DNA of 64,000 nt from positions 1,550,001 to 1,614,000 of the forward strand of contig JAALGY010000039.1 of assembly GCA_032358165.1 (NCBI GenBank), in the 5' to 3' direction. Within the stretch, counting starts at the first letter, position 1. Each line of letters opens with the position of its first letter. The notes beneath the pieces were generated by a model. It was not told where the DNA came from. It ran no database searches and saw only the letters and a list, made by a program, of their open reading frames with translations. Source of the DNA: Diplosphaera chodatii. Lineage: Eukaryota; Chlorophyta; Trebouxiophyceae; Prasiolales; Stichococcaceae. Positions 46,916 through 59,000 of this stretch are shown here, piece after piece. Position numbers and translations under genes: made by a program.

Positions 46916-49900
46916 TCACAGCTCGCCGTCAACCGCGACCAGCAGCTGCTGCACCTCTGCCACCACACGCTCCTGCAGCGAGGCACAGCACACGGTTGAT
47001 ACCTGTCTGGACATGACCAGGACCTGGCAGCAATCCTCAGCAGCTGGGTAGCCGAACTGCACTGTGCGCCCAGCAGGCAGTATACAAGGTACACAGCCCA
47101 GCCCAGACCATGTGCACTGCAAACTTGGACGCGAAACGCATGATGTGTGTCCTGACGCCATGACACAAGCCCTCGTACGCTCACCTGGAAGGGGATGTCC
47201 ACGAGGAAGCCGCCGTGGCCGGCGGTGGGGTGCAGCAGCACGCGGGCGCGGGGGCGGCCGCCCGCCGCTTCCGCCGCCGCTTCCAGCTGCCGGGACACCA
47301 GGTCCACCGGCACCAGGTCGTCGCGCGCCGACAGCGCCACCAGCGTCCTGCCCGCCGGCATGTCCTCCGGCCACAGCATCAGCTCGCTCCAGTAGAAGCT
47401 GCAAGGGCGAGGAGCACAGAACATATAAGAGGGCGGTGAACTAGATGACTTGAATGCAACATATAGGTATAGTAGGCAGCAGCGTTTGACACTGTCAGCG
47501 GCGTCATAAGCCAAACATGGCATCAGCGTGCAGAGCACGACTGCCACGGGCAGCACCAGGTGCAGCTGTAGCTGGACCCTGAACTGGGTCGTCTTTGAGA
47601 GTCCAGCTTAGAGCCACCCTCAGAAGCAGCTGGTGCCTGAACTGCTGTTGGCATCTCGACAGAGCTGCAAGTCTGGTGGCAAGACGGCCGTACGCCCACA
47701 ATGTAGAAGGGCAGAAATATGGCGCACTCAAGATCAAGTGCTGAACCCCAGGCGGCCACTGCCAGACCTTTGACTGACGTCTCATCTCAGATCCCCAGCG
47801 CACCCGCGGCAGAAGGCATCGGCAATGACCAGGTGTCCCAGAAGCACAGGAAGCGCACAGGAAGCGCATCATGCCATTGCTGCCACTGGAAAATCCATCT
47901 CTAGTGTGTCTTTCGGCATGCCAGCCAAGGCGCACCCGCGGCAGAAGGCGGCGGCGATGGCCAGGTCCCGGGAGCACAGGAAGCGCAGGGAGTCCATCAC
48001 GCCGTTGAGCGTGAGCTTCACCCGCGGCGGCGCGTAGATGAAGTTGGCCAGCAGGTGCGGCGCGCACGTCATGCAGCACACCGGGTCCACCAGCCCCAGG
48101 CTGTGCACCAGCTGCAGCGCAGGTGAAGGGCAAGTTTACATTTGCCTGAACTCCATATACGCCTGATGTATAACACAAACAACAATTTGGCTCAGTGAGT
48201 GCATGACAAGACTCAGGTAGTACAAGACTGCTCGATGGGATGCAAGCTGCAGCTGAAACCGGTAATAAGTGCGGTTTCAGCGAGTGCTGGGATAGCTGCA
48301 CGCGGTATCTACTAGTTTGTGCAGCATCCAGGGTTACCAGTTCCAAAGCTCTCACCTCGGGGTACAGCTGCCGCATGCGCGAGGCGACGAAGGTGCCATA
48401 GCTGTGCGCCACAAAGGTCGCGCCGCTGAAACCTGACTTTTGCAACACCCCCGCCAGCGCGTGTGCCAGGGCATCCACTGGCTGCGATTTGCCGGACAGC
48501 CGCAGCGCCACGTGGGGCGCCTCCGCCAGCACCACGGGGTGGTGCGGCGCCGCGTCCGCCAGCATGCGCACAAACCGCAGGTATGGCATCTGCGACAGAA
48601 GACAACAGCAGTTGCTGGGTGGTCCAGCACTGTCTGTGCGGCGGGTAAACATGTCATCAAGCAGCTGATCCATGCTGAATATGCGCTGCGTTCCAAAGGA
48701 ACCTCTGAAAGGGGTGGCCATCAACACCCATGTAGGCATGTCACGAATGAGCAGAGCACACCCTGATTAAAGCTGTGCTCACCAGGCCGAGGCCGACGCC
48801 GTGCAGGAAGACCAGCGGCCGCGCCCCGCTGCCGCCACTTCCTGCCGCCGCTGCCTCGCCCCTTCTCGCTGCCCCGACGCTCCCGCCGCCCAGCTGTCGC
48901 GCCGCCGCTTCACTGCCATCGCCATCGCAGCCTGGACGAGGGCGCTGGTTGGAGCCGGCGGCGGCTGGCAGCCTCACCCAAAAGCTGAAGCTGCCCACCC
49001 GCGACCGCACGTAGCCCTGTGCATGAATGTGACACAGGTTCAGTCAGTGCCAGCAGCCGAGTGAAGCATGTGTCTGGCCGAAAAACGACAACGCTTGCTG
49101 CATTGCGATGCAGGTGTCTCCAACACTGGCAGACTGTGCAGAAGGTTCCACAAGGGTTCAAAGATAACAGGCGCAAGTGGCTGTGCTGCACTGCCGGGGA
49201 AAGACAATGAGATTCAGGCATGACCCAAGGCCAGTCGTGCCTAAAACTGTTTGCCAATTGCGTGGCAGGGCAGACAGCAGCAACACAGGCTGGGCCCACT
49301 GCAATCACGGCCTTGCTGAGACCTCACCATCTGCAACAGCGGTGCCCAGGCATGACAATGGATGCAACGCTGAGATGAGCACCCCGCAGATGCTGCTGCC
49401 TAAGCAGGAATTGCATGGAAGTATCTGCTGCCCCGCTAACGCTCTCTCTGCAAAGCATCACAGCTTGGTGTAGTCACCTGCCGCCGCAGCAGGAAGCGGG
49501 TGAGCATGCCGCCGGCCTCGCTGAACAGCGGCACCGCCAGCGGCTTGGGCATCACCCGCAGCGGCTCCCACAGGTGCGTCATCGGCCGGACGTCCGGGTT
49601 GGTGCCCACCGGAAAGCTGCAGGGCCAGGAACACACCATCATGTCAACTTGGCTACACAACGGCTTCTGTACCCACAGGTGACAGACAAAGGCAACTGCA
49701 GCAGCACAGAGATGATCGCAAATGCTGCAGATTCATGCTACCTTATGCACTCATGCCTACAGTCGTCGAGAAGAGTCGGTCTTCTCGAGCAGACTGGCAA
49801 GGAATTGTCTTCAAGTAGCACACAGCTGCAAACCCATGGCGCCCACCTGACGCCCCACAGCCGCTCGGCCTCCGCCACGAAGGACAGGGTGGCCGCCTGG

Positions 49901-51495
49901 CGCTGCGGGTCCAGCCCCTCGAAGGTGCTGCAGTAGAAGCCGTACGCCACAAAGTCCAGCACGTTGCCCCGCCGGATGGTCTGCATGCCAGGCAGAACGG
50001 TTCGTCACGAGAGAATGTCAGCTGTCGCAGGTTGGGTGTATCAGAATTGGACAGTGAGCGGTGCGCCTGACAGCCAACACACCAGTATGGCATATTGTCC
50101 AGGCAGCTGCACAGGCACAGCTGTGAGGTGCATGCTTGCACGGCAACGAGCCGCAGCGTTACACCAGCATCCTGATCCACAAGGACTGCGCCCAGGCATT
50201 TGGCAGACTATCATGCTGAATGCCTCCGCGCCAGAATCTCGGATCAGAACGAGGATATGAGCGCTGAGGCGCGGCAGCAAAGAGCACTGAAACACCACCA
50301 ACACGGCGAACCAGCCGCATTGCAGGGGTGCAGCGGATAATTCTGCGCAAGCAGCACCGTGCTGTCGGGCAGTTCTACTGACCAACGAAGTGCCTCACCT
50401 CAAAGGGCGCGCCGTGAAACCAGCCGCTGATGAACTCCTGGAAGTCGATCACACCGTGCAGCCGCAGAAAGCGCTCCTTGATCGCTGGAATGGCTCCAAA
50501 GTCGGGGCCCCCTCCCGGATGCGCATTCATGCCAGCATACCTGCAGCAAGGAAGTTTGCGCTAGGCCACCTTGCATGATGCTGTGCTGAGATGGTCTGGC
50601 TCATCAGCCTCGCCCTGGCTCCTACGGCAGATACCAGGTGCTGCAGCTGGGTTGAGCTCAGCAGCAGCTCCACGCAGCAGCTCAGCTGCGGCCTCAACAT
50701 GCTGGCATCTTTCCTGTGACGCATTTGCCGATGGACTCACCGCCAGCACTGGAAGCTCTGGAACCCGAGCTCTACGGCGGCGTAGCCCGCCACCCATCGC
50801 AGCAGCCACGCGCCAGCGGACGCTGCCGCACCACAGCACACTGCCGCTGCGCCTGCGAGGCATTATCGTGTCAGACTTTCAGCGCAGCCGCTGCAAGGAA
50901 CCCTGACATCGCCGCAGAGTGGGAAGTGCAGCTGGCGACGACATGTCAACCATCGAGGGTTGCTGCACGCACATGTCGGTGTCAAGATGAGGCGCTTGCC
51001 TTGCAATGGCCATATCACATTGATGCCAGCGGAAAGCAAGGAGCAACAGCCTTCCGACAGCTGTACAGTGCACAGCTGTGGGTGGCTGCAGCTGTCTTTG
51101 CATTCCACTGACGGGTTCAGCAGCACGAGCATCAGCATGAGCAGTTGACGGCACATAGCACCAACGCCGGCAGTGGTACCTGCGAGCGCCGCAGTCGGCA
51201 GCAGCGGCGAGTCCAGCAGACGCGCCAGCTGCTGCTGCCCGCGCTGTACCCGCCTGCTGGCTGTGCTGCGGCGCTGGTCCCCTGCCACCTCTGCGCTGCA
51301 CACCTCGTCTGATCCTGCGGCCAGCTTGCCGTCTGCCAAGCTGTCGAGACTGTCTGCGGAGTGGGCAGGGCTGGGCGGCAGCAGCGGGCCATGCCACAGG
51401 CGGGAGCCCTTCCACCGGGTGTGGAAGATCATGGCCAGGTCGATGCCGATGCTGAGGGCGATGCCGTCGCCCAGCTGTGGACCGGTGAGCGGCAT
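46916..51495 (-). CDS. Alpha/beta-hydrolase fold protein with N-terminal membrane segment
   Basis: A serine hydrolase-like protein (lipase or esterase type) of unknown substrate. Exons: 51180-51495, 50741-50840, 50399-50540, 49847-49980, 49478-49616, 48783-49016, 48356-48589, 47936-48111, 47185-47398 and 46916-46972; 581 aa, all phases consistent. Residues about 112-134 (AWLLRWVAGYAAVELGFQSF) are hydrophobic and may be a membrane span. The hydrolase domain begins near residue 340 with the oxyanion loop FLHGVGLGL. The nucleophile elbow is AHSYG (Ser418, with Ala at the usual first Gly), the acid is in SARDDLVP (Asp518 or 519) and the His in AGHGG (His553). Residues 139-280 (for example LHGVIDFQEFISGWFHGAPF) look conserved but are not a domain I can name. 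A Gly/Ala-rich insert at about residues 300-340 precedes the hydrolase core. Confidence 0.88.
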
Positions 51496-52317
51496 GGTGG
51501 CTGCGGAGCTCGGTGGTCTGGTCAACTTAGGCCTAGAGCTTGGGACTCCTGCTCAGGAAGGGCTGAGTACGGTTGGGGATCCCGCAGCCGGCCGTCCAGC
51601 CGGCCGCTTGGCCCTGTGGTGTTGCTGAGATGGCTCTAAGATGCTGTGAGAGGGGCGTCGTACTGTGACGAGGGGCTGGCCGCAGCGGCAGCAGGTGCAC
51701 AACGGATCCCGTGCTGTCTGTCGATTGGCTGAGCTCAAGGCTGCTCAAAGCCACGCCTCGCAATCACCAGCTGACGTTTTGACGAAACCAAATATGGGTG
51801 CAGACCCCTTGTCAGCGTGCTCAAGCGTGGCTGAACACAGTCAGCGCGTAAAATCGGCCAACGCCTGGCACCTGTCAAAAAGTACCATCGATGGCTGCAC
51901 ACAAGAGCTGGTGCTCCATCCGCTATACATCTTAGTGCCTGTGAGCAGCCATTTGCTCACACGCAAAGCAGAAGCTGCCGCCTTGGCTCTCGTCACAAGC
52001 ATGACCGCAGACGGGAAGCAGAGCATGTTCCCCAGAACGACCAACTTCTGTAGCTCTGTGCACAACCCCAAACGCTGTTCTGCTGAGTGCTGCCACACTG
52101 CTGTGCTTGCGTTTCTATAGCTAGACACAGGGTGTGCCGTGTCAGCCCCATAATCCAATTTCAGGCGCACCTCCGCTGGCGGGAACTGCATAGCAGCTGA
52201 CTGGGCATCCGCAGGTGCAGCTGCTGTGTGTTACATATCAGCGCTTGACACGAGCGGCGAGGCGTTGTAGCAGTAGGTGGTGAGCTGACTCAGTGAACAC
52301 ATAACACAGCTGTCGCC
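51496..52317. other. Divergent promoter region
   Basis: Lies between the ATG of the alpha/beta-hydrolase (minus) and the ATG of the Cys-rich small protein (plus), 822 bp. No coding exon or TATA box recognised; it may be a shared bidirectional promoter. Confidence 0.35.
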
Positions 52318-52655
52318 ATGTTCTGTATTGAGATAGGCTCGCACGACAACCCCTGCCGCTGCAAGGTGGTGGGGCCAACCATCGGGTTCATCCTGGGCGT
52401 CTGCATGGCCATCATCTGCTGGCCCTGCGGCCTGCTGGTGTGGTGCTGCTCGCGGGGCCTGGCAGACAGCCTGTTCGCCACGCCCGTAAATGTGTGGCGA
52501 TCCTGCTCAGCAGCGGTGCCATTCTGAGACCCTATCAGGGATGGGGATTGACAGACGTGCCGCAGGGTAGCCTGGCCGCACGGAACGCGGCGGCCAAGCA
52601 GTGCATCCAGTTTGGCCGCCGCTGCCCGCTGCGTGAAGTATATCTTCTGTCGTAA
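52318..52655 (+). CDS. Small Cys-rich membrane protein (85 aa), unrecognised
   Basis: Two exons, 52318-52485 and 52566-52655, join in phase 0 and end in TAA 52653-52655. The first exon reads MFCIEIGSHDNPCRCK, then a hydrophobic span (GPTIGFILGVCMAIICWPCG, continuing LLVWCC). The second exon is basic and polar (GSLAARNAAAKQCIQFGRR). There are nine Cys in 85 residues, several at the membrane boundary, which suggests S-acylation or metal binding. If the intron is retained, the first exon would read on to a stop at about 52527 and give 69 aa. No family recognised. Confidence 0.55.
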
Positions 52656-53237
52656 ACAGAGGTAGTGTTGTGCTCATGTGGTCATGGCACCCTGAGAGCG
52701 AAGCCCGGCACTGTGTCAGGCTGCAGACAGAGTCAAGCATTGCTAGCACAGAGGTAGCATCCAGTCCACAGAGCTGAGACGATTTTGCAGGCATCTGCAT
52801 CCGGTCGCCTGGGGCAATGGCCATGCAAGCATTGCGTGTGTGGGCATGAGACTCTCAGTGTGGGTGGCCACCAGTGGAATTCAGTATTGACTCGATAGTC
52901 GTAATTAAGGTGCTCCTTCCTTTGCCCTGTGTATTGGCACAATCGTCCACCACACGACGACTTTCAAGTGATTATGATCGCAAACCACAAACTGTCAATG
53001 CCGCACCTATCCACCTGCACCTCGCAGCACTTACTACTTGCCCTGCTGTGGTGTTATGTCCATGCTCTGACTTCACCACACCGGTATGAACTTTCAGGCC
53101 AATGACCAAAATCACAGCGTCCCAGGACGTAGGGGATGCACACTGGCAATAGGCCCATCGTCATAACCTCCACCCCGTTGTTGGCGCATGCCTGCGGCCC
53201 GTGCCGGCTGAGCGATGCTGTGCACGTGTGTAGTGTC
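52656..53237. other. Convergent 3' flanks, nothing recognised
   Basis: Lies between the end of the small Cys-rich protein (plus) and the end of the gene at 53238 (minus). Somewhat AT-richer. No coding, RNA or repeat signal that I can support. Confidence 0.35.
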
Positions 53238-55441
53238 TCAGGGGCAGACAAATACGCGGTGCTGCGGCCGCCGGTCCCTGAGCGCGTGGAAGTAGTTCAC
53301 ATCCAGCAGCCGCCGCCCAAAGTCCCCCTCCTGCACTGTGCGCACCTCCTGCAGTTTCACCAACATACATGCGCTCACTCCAGGAAGGAGCTCAAGGGTT
53401 TTGCAGTCATGTTGTGGTGCATCAAGGAGTACGACAGCAGCTGCTATCTGCAGTTGCCGGCTGAGTGCTGCTGTTGGACACCCCATGTTTCAGCCTCACA
53501 CTGACACCATGAATGGCCAACTGCTTCACATCACAACAGCAGCTCCGCACGCTGCTGAAGGACAGCCAGCAGTGTACCATTGCAAAACGTGGTGTGATGC
53601 ATGTGTGAATCTGGCGTGGAGGGGTCGGGCATCCTAGACAATCAAGGTTCACCTGCAGGCCGTCCATGATCAGGCGCGTGTGCAGCGCGCTGCCTGGGCC
53701 CACATCCAGCACCACTGCACGGCCCTGCGCCACAAGCGAGGCATTCTGGCTTGCATGTATGCTCATGCCGCTGAAGCCAGCGGAAGCAGCCACCTTACAT
53801 GATCAATGGCCAGCAAGCTGCATCAAGGTGTCTGAAGACCTTTCCCACTGTGTAGTGGCTCAGGCCTGGGGTGAAAGCACCATGCAAGAAGTGGGCAAAC
53901 CTGGAAGTACAGGATGTTACGGTGGTCCATGGCGCTGCCGTCAAAGACCAACTTCGTGCCCCGCTGGCAGAAACCAAGGTCGTAGGGGAACCAGGTAGGC
54001 GCTGCGGTGTCATAGTCCTGCGCTGGGTACTCTCGTGCATGGAACAGCAGCCCCTGCAGCCAGCAGGCACTTGATGAATGAGACGCTGTATGAGCCTAGT
54101 GTATATCGGCGCTGTTAGCAGCTGTTTGCAGCCTGTGTACATGCGAAGCCACACGGTCAGCATGGGGTGGCAATGCAAATATCGGGCAAGCTGCAGAGCG
54201 CATGGGGCAAGCGACGTACCAGCTCGTTGCTGTCGTGCGCTGCAAAAAGGTGTGCATGGAAGAGGTCATAGCGGCTGAGCGCCACCTGCGACAGCAGCAG
54301 ACGAACCGAAATGTCGGTCCACCGACGTCAGGCGCAAGCAACCAGGTTGTGCAACACAGAAAGCGCATGCAGGTCAATCACACGTCACAGCAGGGGCCCA
54401 AAGAGAGTAACGCTGCTGCAGCAGTTCGACCCACCGGCTGCAGTCCTGCCGCTGTCATCGCCGGCGGCAGCGCTCTGAAGAGCGTCGCAAGCCAAACGTT
54501 GAGCGCTGGCGCTGCGAATCGCCGACACGCCGGGAGACTCGTCAGGTGGCAGCGGTGGCCTGCACTGTACAACCTTCCGTTCACATGTCAATGACTGTTG
54601 AAGCACCTGCCATGTGTCTCGTCACAATACTGACTGCACTAGTTCAAGAGTCTTCAACAGCTGGTCCCTCTTGGACACCAGCCCACCAGCAGCGCCCTCT
54701 ATGTCTGGCACGCGGTGCTGCCGCCACGCCAGGGCTCGCCTCGGCGCTGACACGCTCCCCGCAGCCGCCTGCTTGCACAGCATCCGCCAGGCTGCGGGCG
54801 GCCGCGGCAGCGGGTGCAGCCGCACCATCGAGCGCCGGAGCTCAGCCTCCTGCAATTGCGGCACCATGCCAAGAATCGGGATTCACATGAAAGCAGCGCG
54901 AGAACGAGCGCCTGTGCAGGGGTGGGCACTGCGTGTGTGGACGATGACATGATGACGCGAGCAGGAACTGGCGGGTAGGAGCCACATGGTACTGCCCATC
55001 ACAACTTGTGTCCCATCACAACTTGTATACAGCTGCACAGTCAGGGCGTCTGTCTCTCACCAACTTGGCATCGCGCAGATGCTCCCCCAAAAGCACTGCC
55101 AGCAGGTCAGCGGCCGTGGCTCGGCGCTCTGCTTCTGTCGGCCAGCGTATCTGACCTGATGACGTGCCGCTCACGTGTTCAGATACCTCAACACTGCTGT
55201 GACCCGCGGAGAGCAGTGGCCACAGCCGCGCTGTGCTGTCCGGCTGTGTTGCTGTGGCTGCGGGCGATGCTGTGGCAGCGAGTACGGCGCAGCACATGCA
55301 CACCAGCGCGGTGCTGTGCCAGCACTGCCTGTGCCGCCGGAGCGCTGCTGCCTGAAGGCATCTGTGCTGCGGCAGCAGCTGCGGGCGCACATGCATGTAT
55401 GTGCGACTGAGGTCATCTCGTTGCGGCTGTCGCCTTGGCAT
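53238..55441 (-). CDS. Membrane-anchored protein of unknown function
   Basis: Six phase-0 exons (55061-55441, 54640-54849, 54220-54285, 53901-54053, 53653-53724, 53238-53348) give 330 aa. A basic N-terminus followed by a hydrophobic segment at about residues 46-60 (ALVCMCCAVLAATAS) suggests a signal anchor, so the body may be lumenal or extracellular. The C-terminal third looks conserved: SRYDLFHAHLFAAHDSNEL, GLLFHAREYPAQDYD, FPYDLGFCQRGT, AMDHRNILYF, VVLDVGPGSALHTR, LLDVNYFHAL and a final RVFVCP. I cannot name the family. The Cys in GFCQRG and the terminal VFVCP could pair. It is divergently placed to the ARF-GEF gene. Confidence 0.7.
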
Positions 55442-56096
55442 TGCGCCGCGGCACCCGGCAGGTGAGTGTGCCAGTATGGCAGCAGACTGCATGCTGGTAT
55501 GCAGCCACAGGATTGTCTTTGGGCGACCAGTCACGTCGCTTGCTGCAGCGGCGCATGCACGCACTGATCAAGGGGATGTGTGCCGTTCAGCAATGTATCA
55601 CAATCGACCGGATTGTCGAAGCAAGTTGAGCTGCTTGCACACGAACACGCAGGTGTATCAGACGGAGGTTGGACACCTCAGCATGTTGTGCAAATGATCA
55701 ACAGAGGATCCTGTCCATTGATGACGCAAATCGTCGCTTCTGGCAGTACATGTTGAAATACGAACTCTGCTGCAGAGCGTCATCAATGTGCAAATGCAAG
55801 CGCGGCCTGCACCTGATGGCAAATAGCAGGGGACATGCCCAGCCCTGGGCGAGGATGATGGTTTGGTGTTGGTCAAGATTCAGGCTATCGATGTTTTGCA
55901 GTCTTGCAGCTGCAATCATTGCTTTCAGGATAGACTGCCTCGCCGAGTGACATTCCCAAGCGCAGCTTCGAGGGCTTTCGGAACATTGCATTCTGGCCGA
56001 TCAGGATTGCACAATGCCCTCCTGGCGGGCAGCAAGACGGTCAGTGGCCGTAGATCAGAGTCCAGGACCATGTAGATAGTGATCAGGTTGTACTCG
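55442..56096. other. Divergent promoter region of the ARF-GEF and the 53238-55441 gene
   Basis: 655 bp between two ATGs on opposite strands. No coding exon recognised and no clear TATA box. Confidence 0.35.
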
Positions 56097-59000
56097 ATGG
56101 CGCCTTTCGGCCTGTCACTGTTTGGGGACTCGGGGGATGCCACACTGCCGGACCACATCGAGCCCTGCAAGCGCGGCCTGGATGCTGCTTTCGAGACCTT
56201 TATTGATGGCGCCCTGGCTCGCATCTACAACGAGGCCAGCGGCAGGTCGGCCGAGGGGAAGGCGCTGCGCGCCTCCTGCAAGCCGCTGCTGGGTGCGCAC
56301 TTCGCAGAACCACAAGGCAGTCTGGCAATTGTGTGACCTCGAGCACATCAGAATCATGTCTAGCGATTTGCATACACCATGCTGATCATGCATCAGCAGC
56401 TCACACCTCATCTTGGCCTGGTCCGCCTCACAAGCTGCCCTTGCTTCGGTGGCGTTGTGTTGGGGCGCCATGCTTCAGCCGTTCCGCAGCGCTCACTGAC
56501 ACTCCTGGGTGGGGCGTTGCGCAGACAAGCTGCGGGAGGACGCGGAGCACAACCCCGGCAAGCGCATCACCGCGCCCCTGGACAAGCCCACGGCCGCCTG
56601 GGTGCTGGAGCCGCTGAAGCTGGCCGCCGGGTCGGGCAACGCCAAGCTGGTGGAGCCCGCGCTCGGCTGCCTGCACAAGCTGGTGGGGTCCAAGCGCCTG
56701 AGGCAAGCTCGTTCCTTGTTTGCTGCAGCGACTGCGCCCTGACATGTGCATCCTCAGTTGTTGCTGTATGGCATGGCCGAGGTGTCATGTACTGCTTGCA
56801 GGTGGCGTACTCATACCTGCAGGGCGAGAACACGCGCGCAGGGCGGCTGGATGACGACACCATCGTGTCCCAGGTAGGGATGCTGTCAGCTGGGGTTTTG
56901 GTTCGACCCTTGGCTTGCAGACTGTGTATCATGAACAGAGCGGTGCCATCAGATGACATGCATGGCAGTACATCTGGCCTGTCGACCCAAGTCTGCACAG
57001 CAGGGGCGACATGATGGAGCAGCACTGCTGAGCGCTGTGTCAGCATTTGAATCAACGTTCGGTTGGTACGACCTCCGTGCAGGTGGTGGGCATCGTGGCA
57101 AAGTGCGGGGAGACGGCGTCCTCGGATGTGCAGCTGGCGGTGGTGCGGGCGCTGCTGACGATCACCACCGCGGAGCACTTCCGCGCCCACGGCGACTGCC
57201 TCGTGCAGGCATGTACAAGTGTCATCAATGGCCGCTGCAGCTGTTCTGAGAGCTGTGTGTGATTGTCTAGCCGCTTTACGACATGCCAGTTGCAGTAGCA
57301 CTGCGCTGTGCCAATATGTGCTACCATTGTGCAGCAAAGTGGTAACGCATAGGGTGTACCCACCAGCCTTCTGCAGATCAGTTGCTCATGCTTTGATGCA
57401 ACATGGTTGCTGTGGTTTGCAGGCCATTCGCACCGTCTTCAATGTGGCGGTGGGCGCAGACGCAGGCGATATGCAGCGCACGGCGCGTAATGCGCTGCTG
57501 CAGATGCTGAACACCGTGCTGAAGCATGTCACGCTGTATCCCCTGGTAAGCTCCAATGTCATGTCAGCCATAAGTACATGGTAGTGATGGCAGTACAGTG
57601 TCGACAATGTCGAAGAGCGACGCAGTGCATACGCTTGAGGATACTCTGCCGCCTGGCACTTCCTGCCGGCGCGTCTGCGCTGCATGGTTGACTGCAGTCA
57701 GATACGGCAGCACAGGGGCTATCGTGAAGTGCCCTGAATACTGTATGCGCTGCTGCCTCACACTTGCACACACTTGCGACAGCACAGTAAGTGTGAAGCT
57801 AGCAGTTTTGACGATTGTGCGCAGCATGTGCACATGAACTTTTTCAATATGACGGCAGCTCTCATGTTTGTTCCACCGGAATGACAAGTAAAACATCTAG
57901 AAGTATTATCAGGAGCATGTTGCGCTGAGCATTGAGCACCATGTCGGCATGCTGGGCTGTATATTGATGCAGAAGGCACGATGCTGCAGGAGATCCCGCC
58001 TTTGACAACTCAGGGATTCAATGATCAGGGTAATACTGTGTGCTGGTGCTCAGGGCCAATCTCTGCACATGCGCTTCCAGGGTCATGTTGCCATCAGGCG
58101 TCTATGAGTAAATGGTGTTGTCGTACTCACCAGAAATCGTCATGCCTGCAGTCACGGCGCACATCGCCAGCGCACTCACTGGAGCCGGGGGCTGCAGGGT
58201 GGTACGGCGGCGCCACGCCCAGCTCGGCCGCCAGCGAGGCGCCGTCCTCGGTCTTCGGCCGTACGCCGGCCCACGGCAGTGCCGGCCAGCTGGGCCCCGT
58301 GCCTGAAGGTGCAGGATTTTGTGCACAGCATCACTGAACATTGCTGCTTCCTGTACTAAAACTGCAACCCAGAGCTGGCAGTGCGTGGTTCGCCTCAAAC
58401 ATGGCTGCCTTGTAACTTTCTGCTGCACACAACAATGTCACCACACGATGGAAAAGGGCCCAATGCTGCAGCCCGCAAGCTGGCACCAGCTAGCTATCGG
58501 CTGAAGAATAGTGTTCATTCACGTGCAAGTGATTATACCACTGCGTATGTGTCAGAGGCAGTCTGTTGCAAGCATCATGTGTTGTACCCAGGCTTGCATT
58601 GACGCCTCCTGTGCTTCGCCGTGACACTCATACACCGAAGGTTGAATGCAGTTTGGCAAGCCTGGGCGATTATCTACAAGTGATGCTGTCTGGAGTGCAT
58701 CAAAGGACATACAGTGTGGCATGGTGGGGTATCTGCAGCTGTGATGGCTGTTGCGTTGAGCCTGACTTGCCAGTTGTGCAGGCAAGCCGCTGCCACCGGA
58801 AGCGCTGTCCTCGCCCGGCCTGCCGCTGCCGCCGTCTCGTGCGGCCTCGGCAGAGCAGCCAGCGCCCGCAGCGCCGCAGCCGCCGCAGACGGTGCCGCTG
58901 GAGGGCAGCACGCCGCCTGTGGAGTCCGTGGCGGCCGGTCCTGCGCCGTACGAGCCCGCTGCCGCCGCTGGAGCGCAGAGCGAGGGGCATGCGGAGGCCG

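Noticed and set aside
56895..56925. GGTTCGACCC as a tRNA B-box
   Set aside because: No A-box or cloverleaf could be formed around it, and it lies in an ARF-GEF intron.
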